Source: Edaphobacter acidisoli (GTDB taxonomy: Bacteria; Acidobacteriota; Terriglobia; Terriglobales; Acidobacteriaceae). From it: a stretch of DNA of 64,000 nucleotides. Made by a program: the position numbers and the translations under genes. Position 1 is the first letter of the stretch; each line of letters begins with the position of its first letter. This document shows positions 29,801 through 37,074 of the stretch, piece by piece. The notes below the pieces were generated by a model, which had not been told where the DNA came from, did not search any database, and saw only the letters and a list, made by a program, of their open reading frames with translations. The stretch is taken from the NCBI RefSeq assembly GCF_014642855.1, contig NZ_BMJB01000001.1, forward strand, positions 1,736,001-1,800,000. The letters run 5' to 3'.

Positions 29801-30775
29801 CAGGGAGTAGCGCTCATAAGCAAAAAACCAGAAGGACTTATCTTTGCCGTCATAAAGGTGAGGGAGAACAATCGGGCCACCGGCAGAAGCGCCGAACTCA
29901 TTGCGCACCAGGTGAGGAGCCACGTAGTTCGATGGATTCGCCCTGGAGCGAGCTACGCCAAAGTAATTGTTGCGGGCTGTTTCAAAGAGACTTCCGTGAA
30001 GATGGTTAGTGCCCGACTTGGTGGTAAGAATGCCGGTAGCTGGGGTTGCAGACTCCGCGCCGGAACCATTCATCTCCACCCGGACTTCCTGAATCGAATC
30101 CGGATCGGGTATCTCCGACGCGCCCACGTGCGTGCCTCCAAACTCTCCATTGAGCATGGTGACGCCATCGACCGAATACTCCATCGCATTGCCTGCCAGG
30201 CCACTGGGGCAGGACGATGTCGACTCCGAGCAGGTCCCCAGCCCAGGCGTGGTCTCTTGGACTAAGGTGAGGACGTTGCGTCCATTCATCGGGAGCTGGC
30301 TGATCCTGCTGTTTTCGAGCGTCGAGGAGATCACTCCACTTGTAGGAGTAACGAGTTGCACGGCGTCTCCGGTTACCTCGACTGTTTCCGTGGTGGATCC
30401 CACTTTCAAGGAAGCATTTACCACCGCACGCTGGCCTACCAGGAGTTGAATAGTTCTTTGAATGGTCTCCATCCCCGGCGCGACAATCCTCACCATATAG
30501 GTCCCTGCGAATAACCCCGGCGACTGATAAAACCCCACATTGTTGGTCTTCGTATCGGACGCTACGCCCGTAGCCGTATTAAGAACATGAATCGAAGCAT
30601 TTGGAATGACGGCCCCGCCTGCATCGGTGACGGTACCCTGAATCGCTCCAGCGCCGCTTTGAGCAAATGCGTTGCGACAGCACGGGATCATGATTAGCAG
30701 CGCGGCAACTACTAAACTCACCGTGCTCCAGACTGAAGAGACATACGCGGCACGCCTACCAAGAGCATCCATCAT
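26900..30775 (-). CDS. TonB-dependent receptor 2 (carboxypeptidase-regulatory-like type)
   Basis: Outer-membrane receptor of 1291 aa. The signal peptide ends at RNAFAQSG. A carboxypeptidase-regulatory-like domain follows (about 42-130, AIQGTVTDAGGAVIPNASIH), then a plug with ISQLPMNGRNVLTLVQ and the TonB-plug-like MEYSVDGVTMLNGEFGG, and a long barrel ending in QIQLTARLTF. AAGGAG lies 8 nt before the first ATG, fixing the start. It sits in front of the secreted helical/Ig protein on the same strand, with a terminator between. There is no SusD neighbour. Ligand unknown, possibly a glycan related to the downstream secreted protein. Confidence 0.9.
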   Translation of the reverse strand: MMDALGRRAAYVSSVWSTVSLVVAALLIMIPCCRNAFAQSGAGAIQGTVTDAGGAVIPNASIHVLNTATGVASDTKTNNVGFYQSPGLFAGTYMVRIVAPGMETIQRTIQLLVGQRAVVNASLKVGSTTETVEVTGDAVQLVTPTSGVISSTLENSRISQLPMNGRNVLTLVQETTPGLGTCSESTSSCPSGLAGNAMEYSVDGVTMLNGEFGGTHVGASEIPDPDSIQEVRVEMNGSGAESATPATGILTTKSGTNHLHGSLFETARNNYFGVARSRANPSNYVAPHLVRNEFGASAGGPIVLPHLYDGKDKSFWFFAYERYSLASSSYQLMSVPTVAMRNGDFSGLTNSSNVLQQLYDPNTTTYNAAGGAYGSWPRQEFANNQIPQTRESPTAKIFSDITPLPTTNDNPGVAPNLNALAPNYQVTPNITFRLDHVFNQNNRAYLRYTQTGTNYTFLRNDPAEPASVAADGMPANASGVSLNQYNLFAPAIGFTHIFSPTFFSETILSQQWFGEQNYAGGTPFANFEQQLGLPNNFGEIGLPIIGSGEIFSPFDGTQFQYGMTQTIVNLDENLTKIYGRHQFLFGIRVRHEHFGSRPNEIEDTVTFNGMATGIEDPTSKQNYTAVPNTGNANADEFLGAASGYTVNTDPPYGKISNNEFDGYFQDNFHVSRGLLLNLGLRYEAHPSPVVGDGLMLAFDIPNRAVVTALTPQELVAKGYTTQNVITNDENIGMVFETPEAAHMPSTMMRNYDFTFGPRVGFAWTPDPNYGTVVRGAYGRFIYPEPIGNFLKSFDRRNPFTLSYGESYTAANQSPDGLKDYLLRSKQSVVMGVNSANVVNSSSITAILPGVGLQTNNPDFPPNYVTQANLTVEQPMKGNSALRLSYIYTHGTNLDQIMEYNNQPSAYNWEMRTGTIPPTGSVIGSNQYAATAMGPYDQVTYGSNTLTQKSGWSNYNALQANYQRLFHHGVAYQISYVWAKSMSTQGAGAAQNDILPYADYIDSGLGVMTQSYGPEYAPALPPPPPSNTPSYGYYRALNRFENYSVDTTTPKQQVLFNGIFDLPIGRGKRYFGHVNRFVDELIGGYEIAGAGNVTSQDFAVTSTNWGPTNPLKVYKHGAPITDCRSGVCYKSYEWFNGYIAPTAISGNTCSAGLSTVVSGLPSNWSPYQSPADQICSAPSGGKVVTDKYFGKDEVNVTTTNGVTAPLAYAPSPGGSNPYSKTVLNGPFNYSADISLFKVFPITESVNLRVNVDAFNAFNIQGYNNPSGTDGTESLRSSFNTPRQIQLTARLTF

Positions 30776-30982
30776 TACAACTTCTCCTTAAAATCTATGG
30801 AGGTGATTATGGTGGGCTGGGTCCATATCTGTCTTTAGATTGAATTGTTGAAAATTTGTCTGAAACGGAAATCGGTACTTCTTTGATTCGACGATGAATT
30901 CGCAACGGAATCCAATTCAACCCGGCAAAAGTGCGTAGAACACCATACCAGGCAAAGTTATTGACCGTTACTCATTGCGTAT

Positions 30983-32035
30983 CTATGACTCACAGTCGAC
31001 TAATACGTGAATAGCGGTGCTCCTGGCATCGTCACGCAACGCAAAGGCTTCGTCGATTCGGCTGAGAGGCACATGATGCGTGACAATCTCCGAAGTATTG
31101 ATCAATCCATCGAGTACGAGTCGCAGGCCTTCGTTATAGAAGTGGCGCATATCGATATCACGCTTTGGCTCCGTGGAGTAAATATCGATACGTTTGCGAT
31201 GAACTTTCAAAAAGTCAATGGGACGGCTGGAAACTCCGATGCATCCGTACATCACAATTTTTCCAGCGAAAGCAGCACAATCGATTGCATCTACCATACC
31301 GTCCCCCTCAAGCAAGCATGGAATAACCACGTCAAACCCGTCGGGAAATTCTTCTCCCACAACCTGCGTAGTCGACGTTTCCGGTGAGGGGATCTTGAAG
31401 GTGTGAGTTGCACCGTACTTTCTTGCAAGAGCCAAATTGTCATCATTTAGATCAGTCACGACCAGTGTTTTTGGGTTGAGGAGGCGGATTACCTGTGTCA
31501 GCACCAAACCGCTTACTCCTTGGCCCATAATCAGAACTGTCGTTCGTTGATTAATCTGAGCGATCTCTGCAGCATGAAGAACGCCGGGAAGGATCTCGAT
31601 CAAGCTGGTATCAACTAGAGGAAACCAGGACGGCACAACCTTGACGTTGAAAGGATGACATACGACGTACTCGGCGAATGCTCCCCACACGTATCGGCAG
31701 GTGACTTGATCCCCTACGCGCACTCCCTCAACATTGGGCCCGAGCTTATCGATAGTGCCCGCAACCTCATGTCCCAGACGGGCAGGAAAGCTCACGAACT
31801 CTGGGCTGCGTATGCCGCGATATGTCTCAACATCAGAGCCACATACTCCCACCCACTTAATCTTGATGCGCACTTCGCCGTCTCCCGGTTCGGGGATCTC
31901 TGCACAACGTAGCGAAAGCCGACGTGGCTCATCAAGAACGGCAACCCTCTGAGAGTTTGGGTGGCATGCATCGACCAGTTTCAGCGGAGCCTGTATCATT
32001 CGAGTCATTGCGATCAGTATAGGGAGCGTTCCCAT
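30983..32035 (-). CDS. Medium-chain (zinc-type) alcohol/polyol dehydrogenase
   Basis: Cytosolic NAD(P)-dependent dehydrogenase (350 aa) of the MDR superfamily, likely for a sugar alcohol, aldose or similar. The catalytic zinc site is present: VGVCGSDVETYRG (Cys), LGHEVAG (GHE) and the Rossmann segment starting TTVLIMGQGVSGLVLTQV. The loop that normally holds four structural-zinc cysteines is missing: after GDQVTC the chain runs directly to RYVWGAFAEYVV. ATG at 32035 is chosen over a preceding TTG. Divergent from an AraC regulator, which is its likely activator. Substrate unknown. Confidence 0.85.
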   Translation of the reverse strand: MGTLPILIAMTRMIQAPLKLVDACHPNSQRVAVLDEPRRLSLRCAEIPEPGDGEVRIKIKWVGVCGSDVETYRGIRSPEFVSFPARLGHEVAGTIDKLGPNVEGVRVGDQVTCRYVWGAFAEYVVCHPFNVKVVPSWFPLVDTSLIEILPGVLHAAEIAQINQRTTVLIMGQGVSGLVLTQVIRLLNPKTLVVTDLNDDNLALARKYGATHTFKIPSPETSTTQVVGEEFPDGFDVVIPCLLEGDGMVDAIDCAAFAGKIVMYGCIGVSSRPIDFLKVHRKRIDIYSTEPKRDIDMRHFYNEGLRLVLDGLINTSEIVTHHVPLSRIDEAFALRDDARSTAIHVLVDCES

Positions 32036-32170
32036 CAAGGTCTTTGCAGAGATGCGCTGAAGCTTTATCCAGAACGGAAATGCTTCCCATCACGTCTGCA
32101 ACACCGACAAAGCAGGCAACAGCGAATTTTGGCCCCGCACTCCCGCCAGCGCCAAGATATTTAACGGATG

Positions 32171-32176
32171 TATAAT
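32171..32176 (+). promoter_or_regulatory. Consensus -10 box of the AraC regulator gene
   Basis: TATAAT, identical to the sigma-70 consensus, lies 20 nt before the regulator ATG, with AAGGA at 32185-32189 as ribosome site. The expected -35 region (around 32148) is poor, which fits an activator-dependent promoter. The 160-bp gap is shared with the divergent dehydrogenase. Confidence 0.4.
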
Positions 32177-32196
32177 CCGCTCCGAAGGATTGACGG

Positions 32197-33114
32197 ATGC
32201 TTAAGTCTTTGGTCGAAGTACTCTGGACAGCACGATACGATTATCAATTGCATACAAAGCTCGCGAAGCACGAGCACATCTACTTTCAGATGATTTATTT
32301 CATCTCCGGCTCCGGTTCTATCTATCTGAAACAACATGAATACCTCATCAAACCGGGTTCTCTCCTGTTGGTGAAACCCCATTCGGTTCACGCGCTGAGC
32401 CCGTCCTCGCTGGTAAAGACGTTGGACGTGAAGTTTGTCGTAAATGACCGTTGGTTGCGAGGCCAGTTATTAAAAGCACGAGAGTTGCAAGAGAAAAGCG
32501 ATTCAGGAGTCCCTGCTCAGTTTGAACGAATCCGGCACGAAGGTGAACGACGAGGATACCTTCATCGCGAGCTATGCAACTCATTCCTCGGCGAATTGTT
32601 GCTTCAATATCTACGGAATGATCGACCACAAGAGAAGCTCTGCACAGACGACCATATTGATTCTTCTCTATACAGTGATCGAATTATCCGACAAGCAACT
32701 ACTTTTATCAGGGAGCATCACGCACAGGATTGCACGCTCTCGCAGATTGCACTAGCCGTGGGAAAATCTGATCGACATATCCGACAGCATTTCAAGGATG
32801 TCTTAGGGATATCGCCAAGGCACTATCTGCTCCAATATCGCATTCAGAAAGCCAAAGAACTTATCGAATATTCGAGCTATTCCTTCAAAGAAATAGCGGG
32901 CAGAATTGGCTTCAAGACAGTGCATCACTTTACCCGCGCTTTTCATGAAGTTTGCGGAGAAACACCGGGAGCTTGGCGACGTAGATGCCAAGATGGCATA
33001 TGTAAGGACGTTTATATCGATCCTAAATTTGTTAACACGATCTGGACCATCTCACCGGGACAACAAGAGCGGGCACGACGTGCTTATTCAACAGGTGTGT
33101 CGATCACAACGTGA
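32197..33114 (+). CDS. AraC-family regulator with N-terminal cupin-like domain
   Basis: Regulator of 305 aa. The N-terminal part (YLIKPGSLLLVKPHSVHALSP) is the cupin-like sugar-sensing fold of AraC proteins. The C-terminal DNA-binding part (about 170-275) has two helix-turn-helix units, CTLSQIALAVGKSDRHIRQH and FKEIAGRIGFKTVHHFTRAF, and ends GETPGAWRRR. Start and ribosome site are clear (AAGGATTGACGG then ATG). It is transcribed away from the zinc-type dehydrogenase, so it most likely controls that gene and itself. Inducer unknown. Confidence 0.88.
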   Translation: MLKSLVEVLWTARYDYQLHTKLAKHEHIYFQMIYFISGSGSIYLKQHEYLIKPGSLLLVKPHSVHALSPSSLVKTLDVKFVVNDRWLRGQLLKARELQEKSDSGVPAQFERIRHEGERRGYLHRELCNSFLGELLLQYLRNDRPQEKLCTDDHIDSSLYSDRIIRQATTFIREHHAQDCTLSQIALAVGKSDRHIRQHFKDVLGISPRHYLLQYRIQKAKELIEYSSYSFKEIAGRIGFKTVHHFTRAFHEVCGETPGAWRRRCQDGICKDVYIDPKFVNTIWTISPGQQERARRAYSTGVSITT

Positions 33115-33410
33115 GTTGCAATCAGCGATATGAGTTTGAATACCACTCATTCACTTGATCCGCCTTCTTAAAATAGTGGCAACGTTGCCGAAAACAAACC
33201 CGAAAAGGCTTCTGGGACTTCGTCCTGAGTCCTTCCTGGACGTAGATCACAAGACAATTGCGCTTCAGCAAAACGATATGTCATCACTGTCAAGAACCTC
33301 CGTTTTTAAACTTGGCTGCGAAGCACCATTAGGGATGGCATTTGGCCAAAATCCGCTGTACGGCATATTGCTTCAGGAACAGTGAATCCAATGAGGCCAA
33401 GCGCTGGGAA
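33115..33410. other. Intergenic region with a perfect 12-bp palindrome
   Basis: This 296-bp gap between the AraC gene and the convergent beta-propeller gene holds no convincing gene. GGCAACGTTGCC (33178-33189) is a perfect palindrome. No other structure was recognised. Confidence 0.35.
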
Positions 33411-34496
33411 TCAAGGCTGCAGAGCCCACGCGAGCCCGTCGGGTTCTCCACCGACGTTAATGTGACCAATAACGTCAAGAGTCTTCAGATCGATCACAGC
33501 AACGTAGTTGTCCGGGCCACATGAAATATAGGCTCGTGATCCATCTGGATCCATGAGGAGGCCTGCCGCTCCGTGGCCGATTTTCACGCGCTTGAATTCC
33601 TTGCGCGATGCAGCATCGTAGATCACCAGGTCGCTGCCACCCAGCAACGAGATGAGAACCCGTTTGCCATCGGGTGTGAACTTGAGCCGATTTGCGCTTT
33701 GAATATTCGCGTCGAGTGTTGCGACTACCTTACGGCTAGCAAGGTCAATCACTGAGATCGTTCCATCCTGCGCATTCGCTGTCCAAAGCTCGCGACCGTC
33801 TGGTGATACATCAAAGCCCTCGTCACCTTTGCCGACCGGAATCACTGTCTCAGTCCAGTCCGTGCGAGATTGACCGACGCCGGGCGGCGGCACTGATGGA
33901 GGTTGCATTCCCGATGGTGGATGTATACCTGGGGGCGGACCCACCATAGGTAAAGTCACCTTTTCGAGTATCGTGACCGTACCCGATGCGACGTTTGTCG
34001 TGTAGATACTCTTCTCGTCTTTTGTGACGAAAAGCATATGGGTGCGGTTCTGCCCCGTCCCCATGATCCAGTCGATCTTTGCGGTAGCTGGATCATAGCG
34101 AGCGATTGCCTTGGCGCCCTCGGCTGTGAACCACAACTTCCCATGCAGGAAATCTAGGCCGTGCGGACCATTGAGTGACCCGGTATCGATGTCGGGAAGC
34201 GCCTTCTGTCCGACGAGGTCGATCACAGATAACGCGTGATATCGGCCGCCGCCGTAGATAGAGACGTATGCTGTCTTGCCGTCATCTGATGCAATCACTT
34301 CATGCGGATCGGGACCTACAGGAGCGCGAGCAATCACCTTGAGCGAGTTCGGGTCGACTATAGCGAGCGTGTGATCGCGCTTGGAGAGCGCAAGCAGCGC
34401 CTTATGTGGTGTCGTCTGACAAATTCCTTGGACATGGAATATCAACGTTCCCAACATGACTTCGGCCAGAAAAGAGCTGGTAAATAGTTTTCGCAT
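33411..34496 (-). CDS. YncE-like seven-bladed beta-propeller, secreted
   Basis: Exported protein of 361 aa with a signal peptide ending about ICQTTP. Repeated blade signatures (TLAIVDPNSLKVIA, ISVIDLASRKVVATL, VAVIDLKTLDVIGHI, each followed by a G-PDG-type turn such as SPDGREL or TPDGKRV) identify a YncE/surface-layer-type beta-propeller. A proline-rich insert (GPPPGIHPPSGMQPPSVPPP, near 190-210) sits between blades and is not typical. GGAGAGG precedes the start. Such proteins often bind ligands or partner proteins; no catalytic residues can be assigned. Neighbours give no clear functional link. Confidence 0.82.
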   Translation of the reverse strand: MRKLFTSSFLAEVMLGTLIFHVQGICQTTPHKALLALSKRDHTLAIVDPNSLKVIARAPVGPDPHEVIASDDGKTAYVSIYGGGRYHALSVIDLVGQKALPDIDTGSLNGPHGLDFLHGKLWFTAEGAKAIARYDPATAKIDWIMGTGQNRTHMLFVTKDEKSIYTTNVASGTVTILEKVTLPMVGPPPGIHPPSGMQPPSVPPPGVGQSRTDWTETVIPVGKGDEGFDVSPDGRELWTANAQDGTISVIDLASRKVVATLDANIQSANRLKFTPDGKRVLISLLGGSDLVIYDAASRKEFKRVKIGHGAAGLLMDPDGSRAYISCGPDNYVAVIDLKTLDVIGHINVGGEPDGLAWALQP

Positions 34497-34685
34497 CGGG
34501 TTTCCTCTCCTTTGGTTGAATCAAGCCAACAGCCAGCTTGCGATAAAAATTACTCTTGAGACGACGACTTCGAGCCATCGCCTCGGATATTACCGCGCTC
34601 GGAATGGAAGAGGCCCGGCATCTCAAGGTTTATTGCCTAAATAGCAGGACGTCCTAAGTGCACCATCGCTCCGGAGCGTTATCGA

Positions 34686-35318
34686 TTAGCGTATGCTGCC
34701 CTCGCGCTTTTTGCGCTGATAGGTCGCTACCTTGATCTTGTTGCCACAGATGTTCATGCTGCACCACCGGCGCGAGCCTTTCTTGCTCGTGTCATAAAAG
34801 TGCAGCACACAAGACTCGCACTGGCGGAGTCGGCCAGCCGCTGCCTCTGTTAGTAGATCAGCTGCTCCGTGGATAAAGGGCATCCACAGATCGTCCGGTT
34901 TTCCCGGATTGAAGAGCATCTCCATTACGAGCCGTCCATCACGCTTGCGAAGAGCCGCACGCGGCGGATAATTCACAAGCCGTTCATTCACTTCTTTCAC
35001 AAATTCGTCCGGCGCACCCAACCCGCTCTCCATCCGCAAAACAGCTTCCCTCAAACGCTCCCTGAATGCAATCAGCTCTTTTAGAAACGCTGATGCTTCC
35101 CGCGACCCCTTCCAGCTTCGAATAAGAGTCTTGATTTTCGGTGAATTTACAAGATCAGACGCAAAGAGCCATCGCGCCAGTGCATCAAAGTCTGGCAGGA
35201 GCTCCGTCTGCCCCTGTACCAGCACAGGATTTGTGTTCAAAAAGTCCAGAATCGGCTTATTACCAACGAATAAAAAGCCGTCTACCCATTCACCTAGTTC
35301 TTTTTGAGCAGCTCGCAT
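34686..35318 (-). CDS. CGNR zinc-finger transcriptional regulator (ABATE domain)
   Basis: Regulator of 210 aa. The N-terminal ABATE domain starts near LFVGNKPILDFLNTNP. The C-terminal CGNR zinc finger is LRQCESC, then RRWCSMNICGNKIKVATYQ, with four cysteines and the CGN-x-x-K core. ATG at 35318 is chosen because AGAGG lies 5 nt upstream; an in-frame GTG at 35354 would overlap the inverted repeat in the promoter. It is divergent from an alpha/beta hydrolase gene and likely represses or activates that operon, as CGNR proteins often control adjacent detoxification genes. Inducer unknown. Confidence 0.87.
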   Translation of the reverse strand: MRAAQKELGEWVDGFLFVGNKPILDFLNTNPVLVQGQTELLPDFDALARWLFASDLVNSPKIKTLIRSWKGSREASAFLKELIAFRERLREAVLRMESGLGAPDEFVKEVNERLVNYPPRAALRKRDGRLVMEMLFNPGKPDDLWMPFIHGAADLLTEAAAGRLRQCESCVLHFYDTSKKGSRRWCSMNICGNKIKVATYQRKKREGSIR

Positions 35319-35349
35319 TTTGCCTCTTTTTGAAACAGTGAAAAATATA

Positions 35350-35388
35350 GACACCTATATTGACATATTTACCGGTGTCAACTAGTCT
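35350..35388 (+). promoter_or_regulatory. Promoter and candidate operator of the hydrolase operon
   Basis: A consensus -35 TTGACA (35360-35365) is followed after 17 bp by TAGTCT (35383-35388) as a weak -10. The arms GACACC (35350-35355) and GGTGTC (35374-35379) flank the -35 and form a 6-bp inverted repeat, a likely binding site for the divergent CGNR regulator. This is the only strong promoter-like signal in the 123-bp gap. Confidence 0.5.
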
Positions 35389-35441
35389 CATCTCATTGCC
35401 GCTGGAACGGCGTAGCTTCGTCCATTACAAGGAGAGAGATT

Positions 35442-36290
35442 ATGCCAACTTATCATCACGCCACTATTCGCGGACACAAAATGTTCTATCGCGAGGGAGG
35501 TTTGAAAACTTCTCCTACCATCGTGTTGCTGCACGGCTTTCCTAGTTCATCACACATGTTTCGCGATCTGATCCCGAAGCTTGAGGGCAAGTTCCACATC
35601 ATTGCGCCGGATTACATCGGCTTTGGCTACAGTGATGCGCCCGAAACACGCGAATTCGAATACACCTTCGACAATCTGGCCGCGCATGTAGAGGAGTTGC
35701 TCTTCAACGATCTTGGTCTGAAGAAGTTCAGTATCTACGTACAGGACTACGGTGCGCCCATCGGTTATCGCATCGCGTCGAAGCACCCTGACGCGATCGA
35801 GCGCATCATTGTTCAGAACGGGAACGCATATGCGGAGGGCATCGGGGCAGCTTTCGATCCTATGAAACCGTTCTGGGCCAATCGAACAGCAGAGACAGAA
35901 GAGCCCGTGCGGGCCCTGCTCACACTGCCAACCACCATCTTTCAGTACACCCATGGCGTTAAGGACGTCACCCGCATCAGCCCCGATGCCTATACCGTCG
36001 ACCAGCATTTTCTCGATCGTCCCGGCAATGATGCCATCCAGCTGAACCTGCTTCACAACTATCAGACGAATCTCGCGCGCTATGACGAGTGGCATACATT
36101 CTTTCGTAATAAGCAGCCGAAGACACTGATTGTCTGGGGCAAGAGCGATCCGTTCTTTACGGTCGAAGGCGCGCAAGCATATCTGCGCGATATTCCAGAA
36201 GCGGAGCTACACCTGCTGGACACCGGCCACTTCGCACTCGAAGATTCCTCAGAATTCATCGCGCAAAAGATTGTGGCTTTCTTCGCCTGA
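35442..36290 (+). CDS. Alpha/beta hydrolase, haloalkane dehalogenase/epoxide hydrolase type
   Basis: Alpha/beta-fold hydrolase (282 aa) with an aspartate nucleophile. The motifs are LLHGFPSSSHMF (oxyanion region), YVQDYGAPIGYR with nucleophile D102, VWGKSDPFF with a likely acid, and DTGHFALED with H263. An Asp nucleophile points to carbon-halogen or epoxide cleavage rather than ester hydrolysis. The residue after the nucleophile is Tyr, not the Trp of classical haloalkane dehalogenases, so the substrate is open. AAGGAGAGAG precedes the ATG. First gene of a three-gene rightward operon divergent from the CGNR regulator. Confidence 0.85.
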   Translation: MPTYHHATIRGHKMFYREGGLKTSPTIVLLHGFPSSSHMFRDLIPKLEGKFHIIAPDYIGFGYSDAPETREFEYTFDNLAAHVEELLFNDLGLKKFSIYVQDYGAPIGYRIASKHPDAIERIIVQNGNAYAEGIGAAFDPMKPFWANRTAETEEPVRALLTLPTTIFQYTHGVKDVTRISPDAYTVDQHFLDRPGNDAIQLNLLHNYQTNLARYDEWHTFFRNKQPKTLIVWGKSDPFFTVEGAQAYLRDIPEAELHLLDTGHFALEDSSEFIAQKIVAFFA

Positions 36291-36348
36291 TTCCGCGATT
36301 TTTCTGTCCAACATTCATCCATTCAATAAAACGTGGGGAGAGCGATTT

Positions 36349-37044
36349 ATGTCAGCGTTTGAGAACGTCACAGTTATAGTAATCCACGGCGCATGGGCCG
36401 ATGGATCGAGCTGGGAACCAGTCATACGCAGACTGCAGCAACAAGGGTTCAACGTTGTGGCTGCGCCTATTCCTCTAACATCGCTGAGCGAGGATGCCGC
36501 GGCGCTGCGGCGAACGATCGTTCGCACTCAAGGCCCAGTGATCGTTGTCGGGCACGCCTATGCCGGAGCCGTTGTGGGAACGGCGCAAGACGAACGCGTG
36601 AAGGCGCTGGTCTATGTCGCCGCTCTCGCTCCAGACGAAGGAGAGACGGTTGCCGATGTCTTCTATCACGACGAACCTCATCCTAAAGCGCCCCATCTCG
36701 CGCCTGACTCGGATGGCTTTATCTGGATGCCCGATGAAAGCTTCTCTGAGGCTTTCGCACAGTACGCGACCGCCGAGCAGATTGCTTTATGTCGTGCGGT
36801 ACAGCGGCCAATTTCGGCCAAGAGTATTCGGGAGCCGGTTGCGTCACCCGCATGGAAGACAACGCCAGCGTGGTACCTGATTGCAGAAGAAGACCGGATG
36901 ATCAATCCCAAAACGCAGCGTTTTATGGCACAGCGCATGAAAGCAACGATCCGATCGTTCGCGGTCGACCACACGCCGCTGCTCACCTCGCCAGACAAAG
37001 TCGCAGACATCATTTGTGAAGCAGCTCAAGCTACATTGGACTGA
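36349..37044 (+). CDS. Alpha/beta hydrolase-fold protein lacking the nucleophile serine
   Basis: Protein of 231 aa with the alpha/beta hydrolase fold (VIHGAWADGSSWEPVI, then VYVAALAPDEGE). The nucleophile elbow, normally GHSYGG, reads GHAYAG here, so position 70 is Ala instead of Ser. The acid (AEEDRMINP) and His (VDHTPLL, H208) are still present. It may be a non-hydrolytic binder or use another mechanism. The start at 36349 has GGGGAGAG about 9 nt upstream; a longer in-frame extension overlaps the previous gene and is not favoured. It lies 58 bp after one hydrolase and 30 bp before the SDR gene. Confidence 0.82.
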   Translation: MSAFENVTVIVIHGAWADGSSWEPVIRRLQQQGFNVVAAPIPLTSLSEDAAALRRTIVRTQGPVIVVGHAYAGAVVGTAQDERVKALVYVAALAPDEGETVADVFYHDEPHPKAPHLAPDSDGFIWMPDESFSEAFAQYATAEQIALCRAVQRPISAKSIREPVASPAWKTTPAWYLIAEEDRMINPKTQRFMAQRMKATIRSFAVDHTPLLTSPDKVADIICEAAQATLD

Positions 37045-37074
37045 AACGACCGCTGTTCAAAAGGGAGCTATTAC

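Noticed and set aside
30776-30982. Possible inverted repeats upstream of TonB receptor 2 (TTGAATTGTTGAA and CCAATTCAAC)
   Set aside because: Matches are short and imperfect with no clear symmetry; not better than chance in an A+T-rich leader.
36130-36348. 73-codon extension of the second alpha/beta hydrolase
   Set aside because: It overlaps the previous hydrolase gene in another frame and is not similar to family N-termini; GGGGAGAG marks the ATG at 36349.
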